A stretch of DNA of 32,052 nt from a bacterium c-19 (GCA_009917405.1 QZED01000024.1:1-32052); one strand, 5' to 3'; numbered from the stretch's first letter, positions 7,980-16,110 are shown. Program-made: numbers and translations. The notes: generated by a model from the letters alone, not told the origin.

Positions 7980-8687
7980 ATGAAATTTAAGAAATTATTA
8001 AAATCATTAAGTATTTGTATTGCAGTTGCATTATTAGCAACAACTTTTACGCCAGTCAATGCTAATGAAGGAGCAAAACCGTCAAGAGAAAAAATCATCG
8101 AAGAATTTAATGAATTACAAAAGGAGATTGATGAGGTATTAGATATCAAAGGAAATAAATACGTTTTTGATAAAACAGAAGTAATTCAAGTCGTGAACGA
8201 TTCTGACTTTGATTTTAATACTTATAATGAGTATTTTAATACAAATTATACAAAGGATGTTTTTGCTGATACTGCTGTTCATTTAATTGAAACTGCTAAT
8301 TTAGAATATAAATCAGTGGGCGAAAATACTTGTAGTGTCCGTGGAACTTACTGTGGCAAAAACGGAACGTCATCTGGGTGGAATTATGACCGATTCTATA
8401 ATAATAAAACTAATTCGGAGAAATCAGCAACAAAACTAGATGAATTATCACGTAATTGGGCATTAGTTGCTGGTTCTAGTGGAGGAATATCAGCATTTCT
8501 TCCAGGTATTGGAACTGCAATTGCAGCAGGTATTGGCTTAGGAGCTGGTTGGAATTCATGGTATGCTGGAACGTTAGCAGCAGCAATACGCTCTAATAAT
8601 AGTGATGGCAATTGTGGAACAGTTACAGATATTAATAAATTTACAACAGTGTTCTCAGTTTGGTCACAAAGAGAATTCAATGTATGA
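7980..8687 (+). CDS. Secreted bacteriocin-like protein, unrecognised family
   Basis: The 235-residue precursor has a clear Sec signal peptide: KFKKLLK, a hydrophobic core at 10-24 and likely cleavage after VNA (residue 28). A charged pro-region (29-110) follows. The C-terminal part has three cysteines, C118, C125 and C212, in the contexts NTCSVRGTYCGKNGTSSGW and NCGTV. Between them is a glycine/alanine-rich helix, GSSGGISAFLPGIGTAIAAG (166-185), like pore-forming or glycine-zipper peptides. Y-C-G-K-N-G superficially recalls the pediocin Y-G-N-G box, but the cysteine spacing differs. The gene ends in a 4-base overlap with a tiny membrane-protein gene, as in bacteriocin-immunity pairs, and it follows an agr-like module. 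GGAGG at 7970-7974 gives the start. I infer an antimicrobial role; a different secreted or surface function is possible. Confidence 0.6.
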   Translation: MKFKKLLKSLSICIAVALLATTFTPVNANEGAKPSREKIIEEFNELQKEIDEVLDIKGNKYVFDKTEVIQVVNDSDFDFNTYNEYFNTNYTKDVFADTAVHLIETANLEYKSVGENTCSVRGTYCGKNGTSSGWNYDRFYNNKTNSEKSATKLDELSRNWALVAGSSGGISAFLPGIGTAIAAGIGLGAGWNSWYAGTLAAAIRSNNSDGNCGTVTDINKFTTVFSVWSQREFNV

Positions 8688-8890
8688 TAGTAATACTCTT
8701 AATTGCTGTATTTACTACTGTTGTTTTAACTTTCATTTACAGTAAAATATTAAAGAAATCTGATAGAAAAGAATTCGATCAAGAAAGCTATAAGAATAAA
8801 ATTAAAACATTTGCCTTAACTTTATTTATTCTGATTACTGTATTAATGTTTGTTGGAAATTATTTAATTATCCCTTCTTTACTAAAATAA
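8684..8890 (+). CDS. Two-helix membrane protein, candidate immunity protein
   Basis: A 68-residue protein with membrane segments at about 2-20 (IVILLIAVFTTVVLTFIYS) and 42-65, joined by a basic/acidic cytoplasmic-type loop (KILKKSDRKEFDQESYKNK). ATG at 8684 overlaps the stop codon of the secreted-protein gene (ATGA), so translation is coupled; longer in-frame starts would lie inside that gene. Small two-helix proteins encoded immediately behind bacteriocins commonly protect the producer. No sequence family is recognised, so the role rests on position and topology. A strong terminator 30 bases downstream closes the two-gene unit. Confidence 0.65.
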   Translation: MIVILLIAVFTTVVLTFIYSKILKKSDRKEFDQESYKNKIKTFALTLFILITVLMFVGNYLIIPSLLK

Positions 8891-8920
8891 GCCTAATTCA
8901 ATGGCACTAAGACAATTAAG

Positions 8921-8950
8921 CACATCAAGATATATTTCTTGATGTGTTTT
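8921..8950 (+). terminator. Terminator of the secreted/membrane protein pair
   Basis: CACATCAAGA (8921-8930) pairs perfectly with TCTTGATGTG (8937-8946), followed by TTTT. It ends the AT-rich island on the right. Bases 8951-9110 show no gene. Confidence 0.85.
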
Positions 8951-9111
8951 CAAAATGAGGTAGACCTGTTACATATAGAGGTTTGAATTCTTCGGAACAT
9001 AGTTATTGATGAATCAAAAAAATAGTACACACAGAGTGATATACGCTATTTAGAATTTAGATGAATTGTGAAATGGTAACTTAGCACTATTTTCATTAGA
9101 TCATCGTTTTT

Positions 9112-9140
9112 GCAAAAGAAAAACGAGCCTTAAAACTCGT
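9112..9140 (-). terminator. Minus-strand terminator of the Rpn-type gene
   Basis: On the minus strand, ACGAG/CTCGT (9139-9135 with 9127-9123) encloses the ancestral stop codon of the Rpn gene in its loop, and a T-rich run TTTTTCTTTT follows. Its position at the ancestral rather than the present stop supports the idea that the gene was recently longer. Confidence 0.65.
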
Positions 9141-10143
9141 TCTCATTGCTTTGCGTATTAATAAATTTACTTATTTCAGGTCGAAGTGATTCATCAATGT
9201 CTAACAAGTCCATCGCTTCTGTCACTGTTTGGTTTGTTTTTTTCATTATGGTGATAATATTTCTTGCCATCCCCTTTATCAGTCCTTCTGCTAATCCTTA
9301 TTTGCGCCCTTCTTTACGCCCTTCTTCCACATGGACTTGTGATAAGTTACACATACCTTCAACCTCCGCTTCTGTTTTATTTGTCATCATTATACTATAG
9401 TTTTCTTCCAGTTGGCACTTTTTCTCTTCTGCCGGCATCTTTGATTTGAACAAGAGATGCAACATCTCCATTAGACTGTATTTATCATCATTGATATCAT
9501 ATTTACAGTTTGGATAAATCATAATGATTGCCAGTTTATCATAGGTCTCTTTAGGAAAATGATATGTCCTTTTCAAGCATTCTTCCGTGATTTTGTATTG
9601 GTTCATTACGCCCTCTGTTGCTTTCTTTGAATTCATCACAATCCATATCGAATAAACCTTTTTTAGATTTTGAAAATCTGAATGTTGGAATCCGTCAGAG
9701 CGATTCTTTTGTCTTGCGAGTAACCTGCTACAATAATATACAGCACGATTTAATAATGGATAATGTGTATTACTGTTTGCCTGTGCTTCTATGTTCAATA
9801 TTAAGCCGATGCTTTCCGCTTCTTGTGAATAAGGCAGTTTGATTCCTACTAAAATATCAAAGATAATCTTGGCACCGGAAACAGATTGATCCTCAGTATT
9901 CATGCCATTGATTTTATCAGTAGCTTTATCAATATTTATATTCGTTGTCGGATCGCTTTCGATGTATGCAGGAATCTCAGCTAACGGAATATCATGAAAT
10001 TCCGTTACACACTCTTTGATAATTCGTGCCAATATTTGCTTATTGCATAAATTTTTTTTACAGTATTCGTAATAAGTGATAGTGTTTTGATTATGATCAA
10101 TCGTATCGACGAGTTCTGTGCTTGTATTCATAGACTTTGTCAT
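9130..10143 (-). pseudogene. Rpn-family PD-(D/E)XK nuclease, interrupted by a nonsense codon
   Basis: Rpn proteins are recombination-promoting nucleases with a PD-(D/E)XK fold, often annotated as putative transposases. The first 281 residues read well: IIKECVTEFHDIPLAEIP near residues 41-58, the nuclease motif with D96 in KIIFDILVGI and E119-x-Q121 in LNIEAQ, then THYPLLNRAVYYCSR. After GRKEGRK comes TAA, but the same frame continues for a further 55 codons (GLAEGLIKGMARNIITIMKK) and stops at 9130 inside a terminator. One change, GAA to TAA, explains it, because the repeat E-G-R-K-E-G-L-A would be typical of the family tail. The remaining protein may keep nuclease activity. Start: ATG 10143 directly abuts AAAGGAG; the ATG at 10131 is the alternative. 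A fragment of a close relative lies at 20829. Confidence 0.8.
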
Positions 10144-10351
10144 CTCCTTTCGCTTGTCTATACTTCGGCTTTTAAAAAGTCGCTACTTTTGTTATACACG
10201 CCGAAAAGAGAAATTACAAAAAATTTATGAAATTTTTTTGATTTCATTGAATCATCGCTTACGCAAACAAAAACTATCGATATTTCGATTTGAATCTTTA
10301 TGAAGTCGTTCATTAAATGATCTTTATTAAAAAGTTGATTTCCTCTTCCGG

Positions 10352-10380
10352 ATTATACAAACTTCTGTCGAAGTTTACAA
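10352..10380 (-). promoter_or_regulatory. Minus-strand promoter with an operator-like palindrome in the spacer
   Basis: Read leftward, TTGTAA (10380-10375), 17 bases and TATAAT (10357-10352) make a good promoter about 200 bases upstream of the Rpn-type gene. The spacer is filled by AAACTTC-TGTC-GAAGTTT (10359-10376), a perfect inverted repeat with 7-base arms. A palindrome placed exactly between -35 and -10 is classic operator geometry. No regulator gene is adjacent. The rest of 10144-10540 shows no gene; TTCGGC/GCCGAA (about 10165-10206) can form a leader hairpin. Confidence 0.6.
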
Positions 10381-10541
10381 AAAGATGTTTTAAGCCTGTC
10401 ACCTGCCAAAAACATCTCATTTTCATATATTAATTTCATTATGATCATTAATTATCTGTTTATATCTAAAGTAACAGCCATCAGCAAGCTTTTTGATAAT
10501 GAGTGTTATACAAGTCGACCAAAGTAAGCTAAAGCATTCAT

Positions 10542-10580
10542 CAAAAAAACAGCTGCCTGATTACAAGGAGCTGTTTTGTT
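10542..10580 (-). terminator. Terminator overlapping the thioesterase stop codon
   Basis: AACAGCT (10548-10554) pairs with AGCTGTT (10569-10575), with extra GCCT/AGG pairing. On the minus strand it ends in seven T. The stop codon of the thioesterase gene (10563-10561) lies inside the loop. The plus-strand reading also ends in a T-rich run, so it may be bidirectional. Confidence 0.75.
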
Positions 10581-10962
10581 TTGCCAGTGCTTTTGATTCA
10601 AACTTCTCTTTTTGGACAACAACACGTTCGTGGACAGCGGTGCCGATTGTTCCTGTTTCATCCGATGCGATGATTTCAAAGGTAATTTTACGTCCTTCGA
10701 CTTTTGTGATTTCTGCTTTTGCGCTTACCGTCATACCGCACGGAGTAGCTGCTTCATGTGTGGTAGAAATCATTGTACCGACACTTGTTTCTCCATCATC
10801 AAGCAAAGGCTTTAACAATGTTGATGCCGTATTTTCCATCAGCGCAATCATCATCGGTGTAGCATAGACTGCGACTTCACCCGATCCTACTTCTTTCGCC
10901 AACATTGCTTCAGTTACCAGTGTTGTTTCACTATGTGTAATACCAATCGTAATATTCTTCAT
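10561..10962 (-). CDS. Hotdog-fold thioesterase, FlK-like
   Basis: A 133-residue single-domain cytoplasmic acyl-CoA thioesterase of the fluoroacetyl-CoA thioesterase (FlK) group. The FlK triad Thr42-Glu50-His76 maps with identical spacing to T35 (YATPMM), E43 (LMENTAS) and H69 (STTHEAATPCGM). The GTxxxxTHxAATPxGMxVxAxAxI core (62-86) is the family hallmark. The C-terminal strand region ends with GTAVHERVVV. In genomes without fluoroacetate such proteins are thought to remove toxic or stalled acyl-CoA esters; the true substrate is not visible here. The start ATG follows GAAAGGAAATCATT. The gene is monocistronic, with its own terminator. Confidence 0.85.
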   Translation of the reverse strand: MKNITIGITHSETTLVTEAMLAKEVGSGEVAVYATPMMIALMENTASTLLKPLLDDGETSVGTMISTTHEAATPCGMTVSAKAEITKVEGRKITFEIIASDETGTIGTAVHERVVVQKEKFESKALAKQNSSL

Positions 10963-11178
10963 AATGATTTCCTTTCGTTTTCATACAGTTGTTCAATTTA
11001 TACAATCAATCATGCTTTATGAACTGCTTTTTATTATAACATTTCATAAGATAAAGCGCCATGCTTTTTTATGAGTGAGAATAACTTAATGAGAAAACTC
11101 TTTAACCGATCTGTAATTCATAATGAATCATGTATAATGCCTCTTATACAATGCCATACTTTAAGCAGGAGTGATACA

Positions 11179-11853
11179 ATGATAACATATGAAAAGGATC
11201 TGCCGATTTCGGTAACGATAGAACGCCCTGATTTTAAAAGCTATTTACTGCTCGATCGTGAATTTCAAGGAACACGGTTAGGCTTAATGAGTGCGATGGC
11301 ATATATACGTGACAGCTTTATGATCAATAATGATGATTTTCGTTTTATGTATATGCAGATGGGGGTAAAGGAAATTACTCACATGGAATTACTGGCTAAA
11401 CTGTTACATTTGATGCACGGCAGTGATGATCGTTATTATGATGAAGATAATGATGATACACCGGCACATGAAATGATTCCGCCGTTACAGGAAAAAGATC
11501 CGATCAAACCGATGGAACAGGAACATGTGAATAATGATATTACCGCAGCCACAATGTTTCATTTAGAAGATGAAGAACGTCAGATTCGCATCTATCAGGA
11601 ACTGTGTGCTAAGATCAATGATCAAGGAGCGCATCAAGTGTTTAATTATATTATTGAGGGCAAAAAAGAAAATGTGAAGCTGTTAAAGGGGATCTTAAAT
11701 ACATGTACGGAACCGAATGAAATTAAGGATTTCGGTTTAGGATATGATTCTGAAAATGCGTTTTCTTATAATTCAGGCAATTATTTTGATAAACCTAATC
11801 CTGAATTTATTAATCCTTCACAGTTAGAAAGTCTTCATGATCCTAATAAATAG
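11179..11853 (+). CDS. CotJC / manganese-catalase-like diiron-fold protein
   Basis: A 224-residue four-helix ferritin-like protein of the Mn-catalase/CotJC family. Helix 1 carries E29 in LLLDREFQGT, helix 2 the E65-x-x-H68 pair in KEITHMELLA, and helix 3 E130/E133 in HLEDEERQIRIYQ. The helix 4 motif, normally R-E-x-x-H, reads YIIEGKKENVKLL, so its histidine and adjacent glutamate are not obvious. Manganese catalases dismutate hydrogen peroxide; CotJC proteins sit in spore coats. I chose ATG 11179 because CAGGAG lies 7 bases before it; an upstream in-frame ATG at 11071 has no ribosome site and would put the TATAAT at 11133-11138 inside the gene. It is a single-gene unit with a terminator. The tail (residues 180-224) is Asn/Pro-rich. 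Confidence 0.8.
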   Translation: MITYEKDLPISVTIERPDFKSYLLLDREFQGTRLGLMSAMAYIRDSFMINNDDFRFMYMQMGVKEITHMELLAKLLHLMHGSDDRYYDEDNDDTPAHEMIPPLQEKDPIKPMEQEHVNNDITAATMFHLEDEERQIRIYQELCAKINDQGAHQVFNYIIEGKKENVKLLKGILNTCTEPNEIKDFGLGYDSENAFSYNSGNYFDKPNPEFINPSQLESLHDPNK

Positions 11854-11898
11854 CCCAATATCAATGATTTTATAAAACAATATTCATACACAATCATG

Positions 11899-11931
11899 CA
11901 GTAGATGATGTTGACACTACTGTATTTTTTT
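11899..11931 (+). terminator. Terminator of the catalase-like gene
   Basis: CAGTAG (11899-11904) pairs with CTACTG (11917-11922), and a run of T follows at 11925-11931. The stretch from here to 12160 is AT-rich and shows no gene. Confidence 0.75.
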
Positions 11932-12167
11932 AATTGCGATCATTCATTACGCTGATAAAAATATAAATAAGCGGTAAGGTAAATAATAAAAACTTCAGTA
12001 ACGATTTTATAATAAAAATTGATGAGTACATAATGATAGAAATCAAAGAATGTGTTATCATAGGTTTATTAAACAAGATGGCAGAACAGCGTGTATAAAA
12101 AAAGCAAATGCTTCAGGCATGATAATAAATAAAACATCAGATTAAAAGAACATAAAGCTTATTACCG

Positions 12168-12194
12168 GTTGTGCTGCATCCACAGCCGCACAAC
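12168..12194 (+). promoter_or_regulatory. Hairpin just upstream of the first ABC gene
   Basis: GTTGTGC (12168-12174) and GCACAAC (12188-12194) are perfect 7-base inverted repeats with an inner TG/CA. No T run follows, and the ribosome site GAAGGA (12209-12214) lies 15 bases later, so a role as leader structure or operator is more likely than termination. It is the only marked structure in 11932-12219. Confidence 0.4.
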
Positions 12195-12219
12195 ATAAAG
12201 CGACGAAAGAAGGATTGTT

Positions 12220-14208
12220 ATGAACTTATCTCATATTCATAAAATATATCACAACAAAGATGTGGATACGGAAGTGTTCCACGACTTGAATTTTCATCTT
12301 GAATATGAAGGCTTGATTCTGTTATACGGAATGAGCGGATCGGGTAAAACGACCTTATTCCAAATAATGACAGGCTTGGATAAAGATTATCGAGGCGACA
12401 TTATTATTGAAGAAAAGCTTGAATATATCACACAAGAAATCACATTGATTGAAAACTTATCGGTTCGACAGAATCTTACCGTAACATGTCCTCATCATAA
12501 ACAAATGAATGAATACATGGAGTATTTTCAATTATCGCAGTTAAGCGATAAAAAGATTAAATACCTGTCGAACGGAGAAAAACGGCGTGTGCAAATTATT
12601 CGCTCATTGTTAAATCAACCGCAGGTGCTGCTGTGCGATGAACCGACAGCTTCCTTAGATTATGACAACGCAAAGCTGGTATGCGAAATGTTAAAAGAAG
12701 TGAGTAAACAGATTACGGTGATTATAACATCTCATGATTATCCGTTATTATCAGAATATGCCGATACCATTCTGCATTTGTCCAATCGCCGTTTATCGAT
12801 AGAAAAAGCAGGGAAGAAAGTACAAAACCAAGCTTTAATAAATGAAGAGCATCATTTGCCGCATAAAACGATCAAAGACTATCTGAAAGCAAGCGTGCTT
12901 TTACATAAAGCACATTTATCTACCATGCTCTGTAATCTGTTATTTATATGCTGTATTCTTATCTCAGTCTACAGTATTTACTACTATGTGGGAATGAACC
13001 ATGAAGCAATGCGGAAAGAAAATTGGATATACAGCCGCAATGAAGTACAGCTGATTCCTCACACCAAAGTATATGATAAATTTTATGATCAAACAAAATA
13101 TGAATACAGTGATATAGTTACTAAGCAAGAAATACTGGATTCGGCACTCACCAAACAAACAGACATTGTAGCTTATGCAATTCAATGGGATGCCCATTTT
13201 CATTGGCTTTACGGAAATGAATACTATAACAATGATGCAGAGTTGACAAAAACAATCTATCAAAATGTGCCGTTGGTGCCGTATACATCATTTTTGTTTT
13301 TAACCGATTTAGAAACATCGAATTGGCAGCTCAGTGATTCTGATACATGGGTGCGCGGTTATCAGCTTCTTCAACAAGACGGATTACCGTTATCGGAAGG
13401 AACCTATCCCCAAAAAGATCACGAAGCAGTAATCGGTGCTGAGTTGGCAGACTATCTGTGTGAAAAACGAATTTTCAGTGACCGAAAAGCACTGATAGGA
13501 AAAACATTAAATCTTGAACTGGGGCAAGCCGAAGCTCATATACCCGAACTCGCAAATGTGACATACCCGGTGAAAATTACCGGTATCACAGCTTTTTCCA
13601 ATAAATATGAACGACGTGTATTTTTTGCGGATAGCGTGTTAGGAAAAGCATTTGCACAACAATATAAATACCGAGAAGATAAGATGATTTATAATGAAGC
13701 AAGATTTTTGTTACAGCCTGATACAGATCCGGAAGAATTCAGTAATTTTATGAATGAAAAAATTGATCTAAAATACGGCAGTTTTCAAGCCTTTGACTTA
13801 AATAAAGAGTTGTTAAATGAAAATCTTCAAAGCAGTGAAGTAAATAAACACCTTGTGATATTTATCAGTTGCTTAGTAATCGCTTCATCACTGTTCGGTA
13901 TTGTATATATGTCCTTTTATTACAGAAAACAATATAAGAAAGAATTAAATATATTGCATCGTTACGGTTATCGACTATATTTTTATGACAGCTTATCAAA
14001 TTTCATAACGATAAGCATTGCCGTGATTGCCTGCTTATTAATTCTCCCTTATTTGATAGCCGGAATTAACATTGCCGGTGAGCAGTTACTGCACAGAGAG
14101 TTGTTATCGTATGACTCTGAGGTTTTCAATATCTGTCTTTTATCAGTCAGCGTTTGTTATATTCTGTTTATGAATGCGATTGCTTTTCTGTATCGGAAAA
14201 AGAGGTGA
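12220..14208 (+). CDS. Fused ABC ATPase-permease (MacB/FtsX-like), first of a pair
   Basis: The 662-residue inner-membrane protein begins with an ATPase domain (1-200): Walker A GMSGSGKT (37-44), Q-loop Q72, signature LSNGE (116-120, in place of LSGGQ), Walker B VLLCDEP with D140-E141, and H-loop H172. A first membrane helix (about 233-255) leads to a large extracytoplasmic domain (260-540), and three helices close the protein (about 543-567, 584-612, 628-656). This is MacB topology, with FtsX-like permease helices. Such transporters do not usually import; they export peptides or transmit mechanical force, and in Bacillota often give resistance to antimicrobial peptides. The next gene encodes a similar protein 5 bases downstream, suggesting a heterodimer. 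No two-component genes are adjacent. The substrate is unknown. Confidence 0.85.
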   Translation: MNLSHIHKIYHNKDVDTEVFHDLNFHLEYEGLILLYGMSGSGKTTLFQIMTGLDKDYRGDIIIEEKLEYITQEITLIENLSVRQNLTVTCPHHKQMNEYMEYFQLSQLSDKKIKYLSNGEKRRVQIIRSLLNQPQVLLCDEPTASLDYDNAKLVCEMLKEVSKQITVIITSHDYPLLSEYADTILHLSNRRLSIEKAGKKVQNQALINEEHHLPHKTIKDYLKASVLLHKAHLSTMLCNLLFICCILISVYSIYYYVGMNHEAMRKENWIYSRNEVQLIPHTKVYDKFYDQTKYEYSDIVTKQEILDSALTKQTDIVAYAIQWDAHFHWLYGNEYYNNDAELTKTIYQNVPLVPYTSFLFLTDLETSNWQLSDSDTWVRGYQLLQQDGLPLSEGTYPQKDHEAVIGAELADYLCEKRIFSDRKALIGKTLNLELGQAEAHIPELANVTYPVKITGITAFSNKYERRVFFADSVLGKAFAQQYKYREDKMIYNEARFLLQPDTDPEEFSNFMNEKIDLKYGSFQAFDLNKELLNENLQSSEVNKHLVIFISCLVIASSLFGIVYMSFYYRKQYKKELNILHRYGYRLYFYDSLSNFITISIAVIACLLILPYLIAGINIAGEQLLHRELLSYDSEVFNICLLSVSVCYILFMNAIAFLYRKKR

Positions 14209-14213
14209 AAACG

Positions 14214-16001
14214 ATGCTGGAATTCCATCATTTAAAAAAACAATTCGGTGATAGAGTCTTATTTGATCAAATAAGTTATCAGTTTCAGGAACCCGGTCTG
14301 TATTTACTTTACGGGAAAAGCGGCTGCGGTAAAACTACGCTGTTGAATATTTTATCAGGCTATGATACGGCAGACGGCGGAACTGTTACAGTGAAAGAAG
14401 GAATGCGAACATTCTGCATGTTTCAAAATTTTGAGTTGATTCCCGAATTAAATGTACAAGAGAATATTATGCTGTATCAGACCGTTCATCCGGATGATCC
14501 TTTTCAACAGGAAAAGGCAGAAGTGCTGATTCAAAGCTTAGGGCTGCAAGAACTGTTACGGCATTATCCCGATGAATGCTCACAGGGACAAAAACAGCGA
14601 ATCAGTATTGCCCGTGCCGTATTAGCGAATGCAGATATTTATTTCTGTGATGAACCTACCGAAGCATTAGATGAGCAAAACATCAATGAAGTGATGTCCT
14701 TGATTACAGAGTTGGCAAAGGATAAAATTGTTCTGATGGTAACACATAACCAACAGCTGTTACAAAACCCTCAATATCATAAGCTGCATCTTGCACAGGG
14801 GAACTTAACAGCCGAACCTGCACAAAAGAATACAAGGAATCATAAAGCGATTGACAATACGGAAACAGTACAAGCTTATCGTGTTGGTGCTGTTATTAAC
14901 TGCGGAAAACGGATTATCCATAAAAAAACACAGCGACAAATTGCCGTGATCTTCCTCTGCATGTTGCTTGTCTTCGGCTTTTATTGTCTGTATGCCAGAA
15001 TATTTGTAAAGCATTCTTATGAAAACATTGCCAATCGTGATCGCATCTATGTTCGCTATGAAGCGGGACTGAGTGCTGTTGAAGGTGCTCATATACAAAA
15101 AATTGTATCCTTTATGGATATTGATTATCAGGGACAAATTATTGAGTCTAAAATTATTCCTGCGACCGAAGCATTACAACAGTTTTCAATTGAAGGTGAA
15201 CGAGCATTTCAGGAAAAGGGCATCATTCTAAATCAAAATGCCGCTTCTCTTTATTGTGAACTGTTTAACTTAACAAATGATCGAGATGTAATCGGAAAAC
15301 AGATCAATCTGAAACTGAAGACTGACGGTTTACATGTAGGTATTGATTTTGTTATCCAAGGAATTGTTTGGGAACAGGATGCAGGCGATGCGATCCAGCT
15401 TTATTACGATAAGACTGCTTTGGATCAAAGAATGCACAATCAAAAACTTGCCGGCGGAAAGATGTTGGATGAAGAGGCTTATAAAAAATCGCGTTTCTAT
15501 GAGCTGACATCTGAAGGAAAATCCCTAACAGCGATTTATGAGGAATTGAGTCAGCGAAAAGGTGCGAATGTTTATAACAGTGAAATCAGTCAATGGATAA
15601 AACAAAAAGAAAAAACTTCTGTATATTTACCTTATTTCATGATACTGCTGTTTATGTTGCTTCTTTTTCAATTTACTTTTATGATTGAAAGCTGTAAAAG
15701 AGATTGGAGATACCACTGCGGTTCATTGATGATATTGTTATCATGTGATGTAAAGCAACAAGATCTTCAAAAGCTTTATGTGGGAAATAAAGCAAAGGCA
15801 ATGATGAAAATCACATTGTTATGCTTAACGGTGCTTTTGTGCAGTGTATGGATATATCCGCCTGATTATGCATATCAGTATGTATTGTACTGCTGTTGTT
15901 GTATGTTTTTATACATTGGCTGTGTGAAAAAGCATGCAGGTAAATTAAGCAAGCAGACACTGGCTTTAACATTAAAAGAAAATAAAGATTATCATTCATA
16001 A
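14214..16001 (+). CDS. Fused ABC ATPase-permease, second of a pair
   Basis: 595 residues with the same architecture as the preceding protein. ATPase motifs: Walker A GKSGCGKT (34-41), Q-loop at FQN (70-72), signature CSQGQKQR (122-129, divergent), Walker B FCDEP with D146-E147, H-loop H178. A membrane helix at about 242-262 is followed by an extracytoplasmic domain, then helices near 476-496, 526-545 and 547-565. The permease core is shorter and less FtsX-like than in the partner, and the final segments are cysteine-rich (YCCCCMFLY). ATG 14214 has GAGGTG 6 bases upstream; the longer frame from 14154 overlaps the first gene and is unlikely. Tight spacing implies a two-subunit exporter. Weak similarity between the two permeases suggests an old duplication. 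Confidence 0.83.
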   Translation: MLEFHHLKKQFGDRVLFDQISYQFQEPGLYLLYGKSGCGKTTLLNILSGYDTADGGTVTVKEGMRTFCMFQNFELIPELNVQENIMLYQTVHPDDPFQQEKAEVLIQSLGLQELLRHYPDECSQGQKQRISIARAVLANADIYFCDEPTEALDEQNINEVMSLITELAKDKIVLMVTHNQQLLQNPQYHKLHLAQGNLTAEPAQKNTRNHKAIDNTETVQAYRVGAVINCGKRIIHKKTQRQIAVIFLCMLLVFGFYCLYARIFVKHSYENIANRDRIYVRYEAGLSAVEGAHIQKIVSFMDIDYQGQIIESKIIPATEALQQFSIEGERAFQEKGIILNQNAASLYCELFNLTNDRDVIGKQINLKLKTDGLHVGIDFVIQGIVWEQDAGDAIQLYYDKTALDQRMHNQKLAGGKMLDEEAYKKSRFYELTSEGKSLTAIYEELSQRKGANVYNSEISQWIKQKEKTSVYLPYFMILLFMLLLFQFTFMIESCKRDWRYHCGSLMILLSCDVKQQDLQKLYVGNKAKAMMKITLLCLTVLLCSVWIYPPDYAYQYVLYCCCCMFLYIGCVKKHAGKLSKQTLALTLKENKDYHS

Positions 16002-16043
16002 GTAAACGAAAAAATAAAATAAAATGCTTCATGATATTTTAAG

Positions 16044-16076
16044 GATTACCGTTCACAGACTGGTAATCTTTGTTTA
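16044..16076 (+). terminator. Hairpin behind the ABC pair
   Basis: GATTACC (16044-16050) pairs perfectly with GGTAATC (16062-16068), followed by TTTGTTTATTT. It probably ends the ABC transcript; the following TATAAT (16084-16089) could start the next gene, with the hairpin covering its -35 position. Confidence 0.6.
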
Positions 16077-16110
16077 TTTCGGCTATAATGTACAAGAATG
16101 AGGTGAAGTG

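Noticed and set aside
9146-9449. Plus-strand frames of 84 and 61 codons
   Set aside because: They are antisense to the C-terminal part of the Rpn-type pseudogene and have no ribosome site or recognisable product.
10493-10867. 124-codon plus-strand frame
   Set aside because: It is the antisense shadow of the thioesterase gene, whose FlK triad with exact spacing shows the real coding strand.
11071-11178. Longer catalase-like protein from an upstream ATG
   Set aside because: No ribosome site precedes 11071, a TATAAT lies within the extension at 11133, and the ATG at 11179 has CAGGAG at the right distance.
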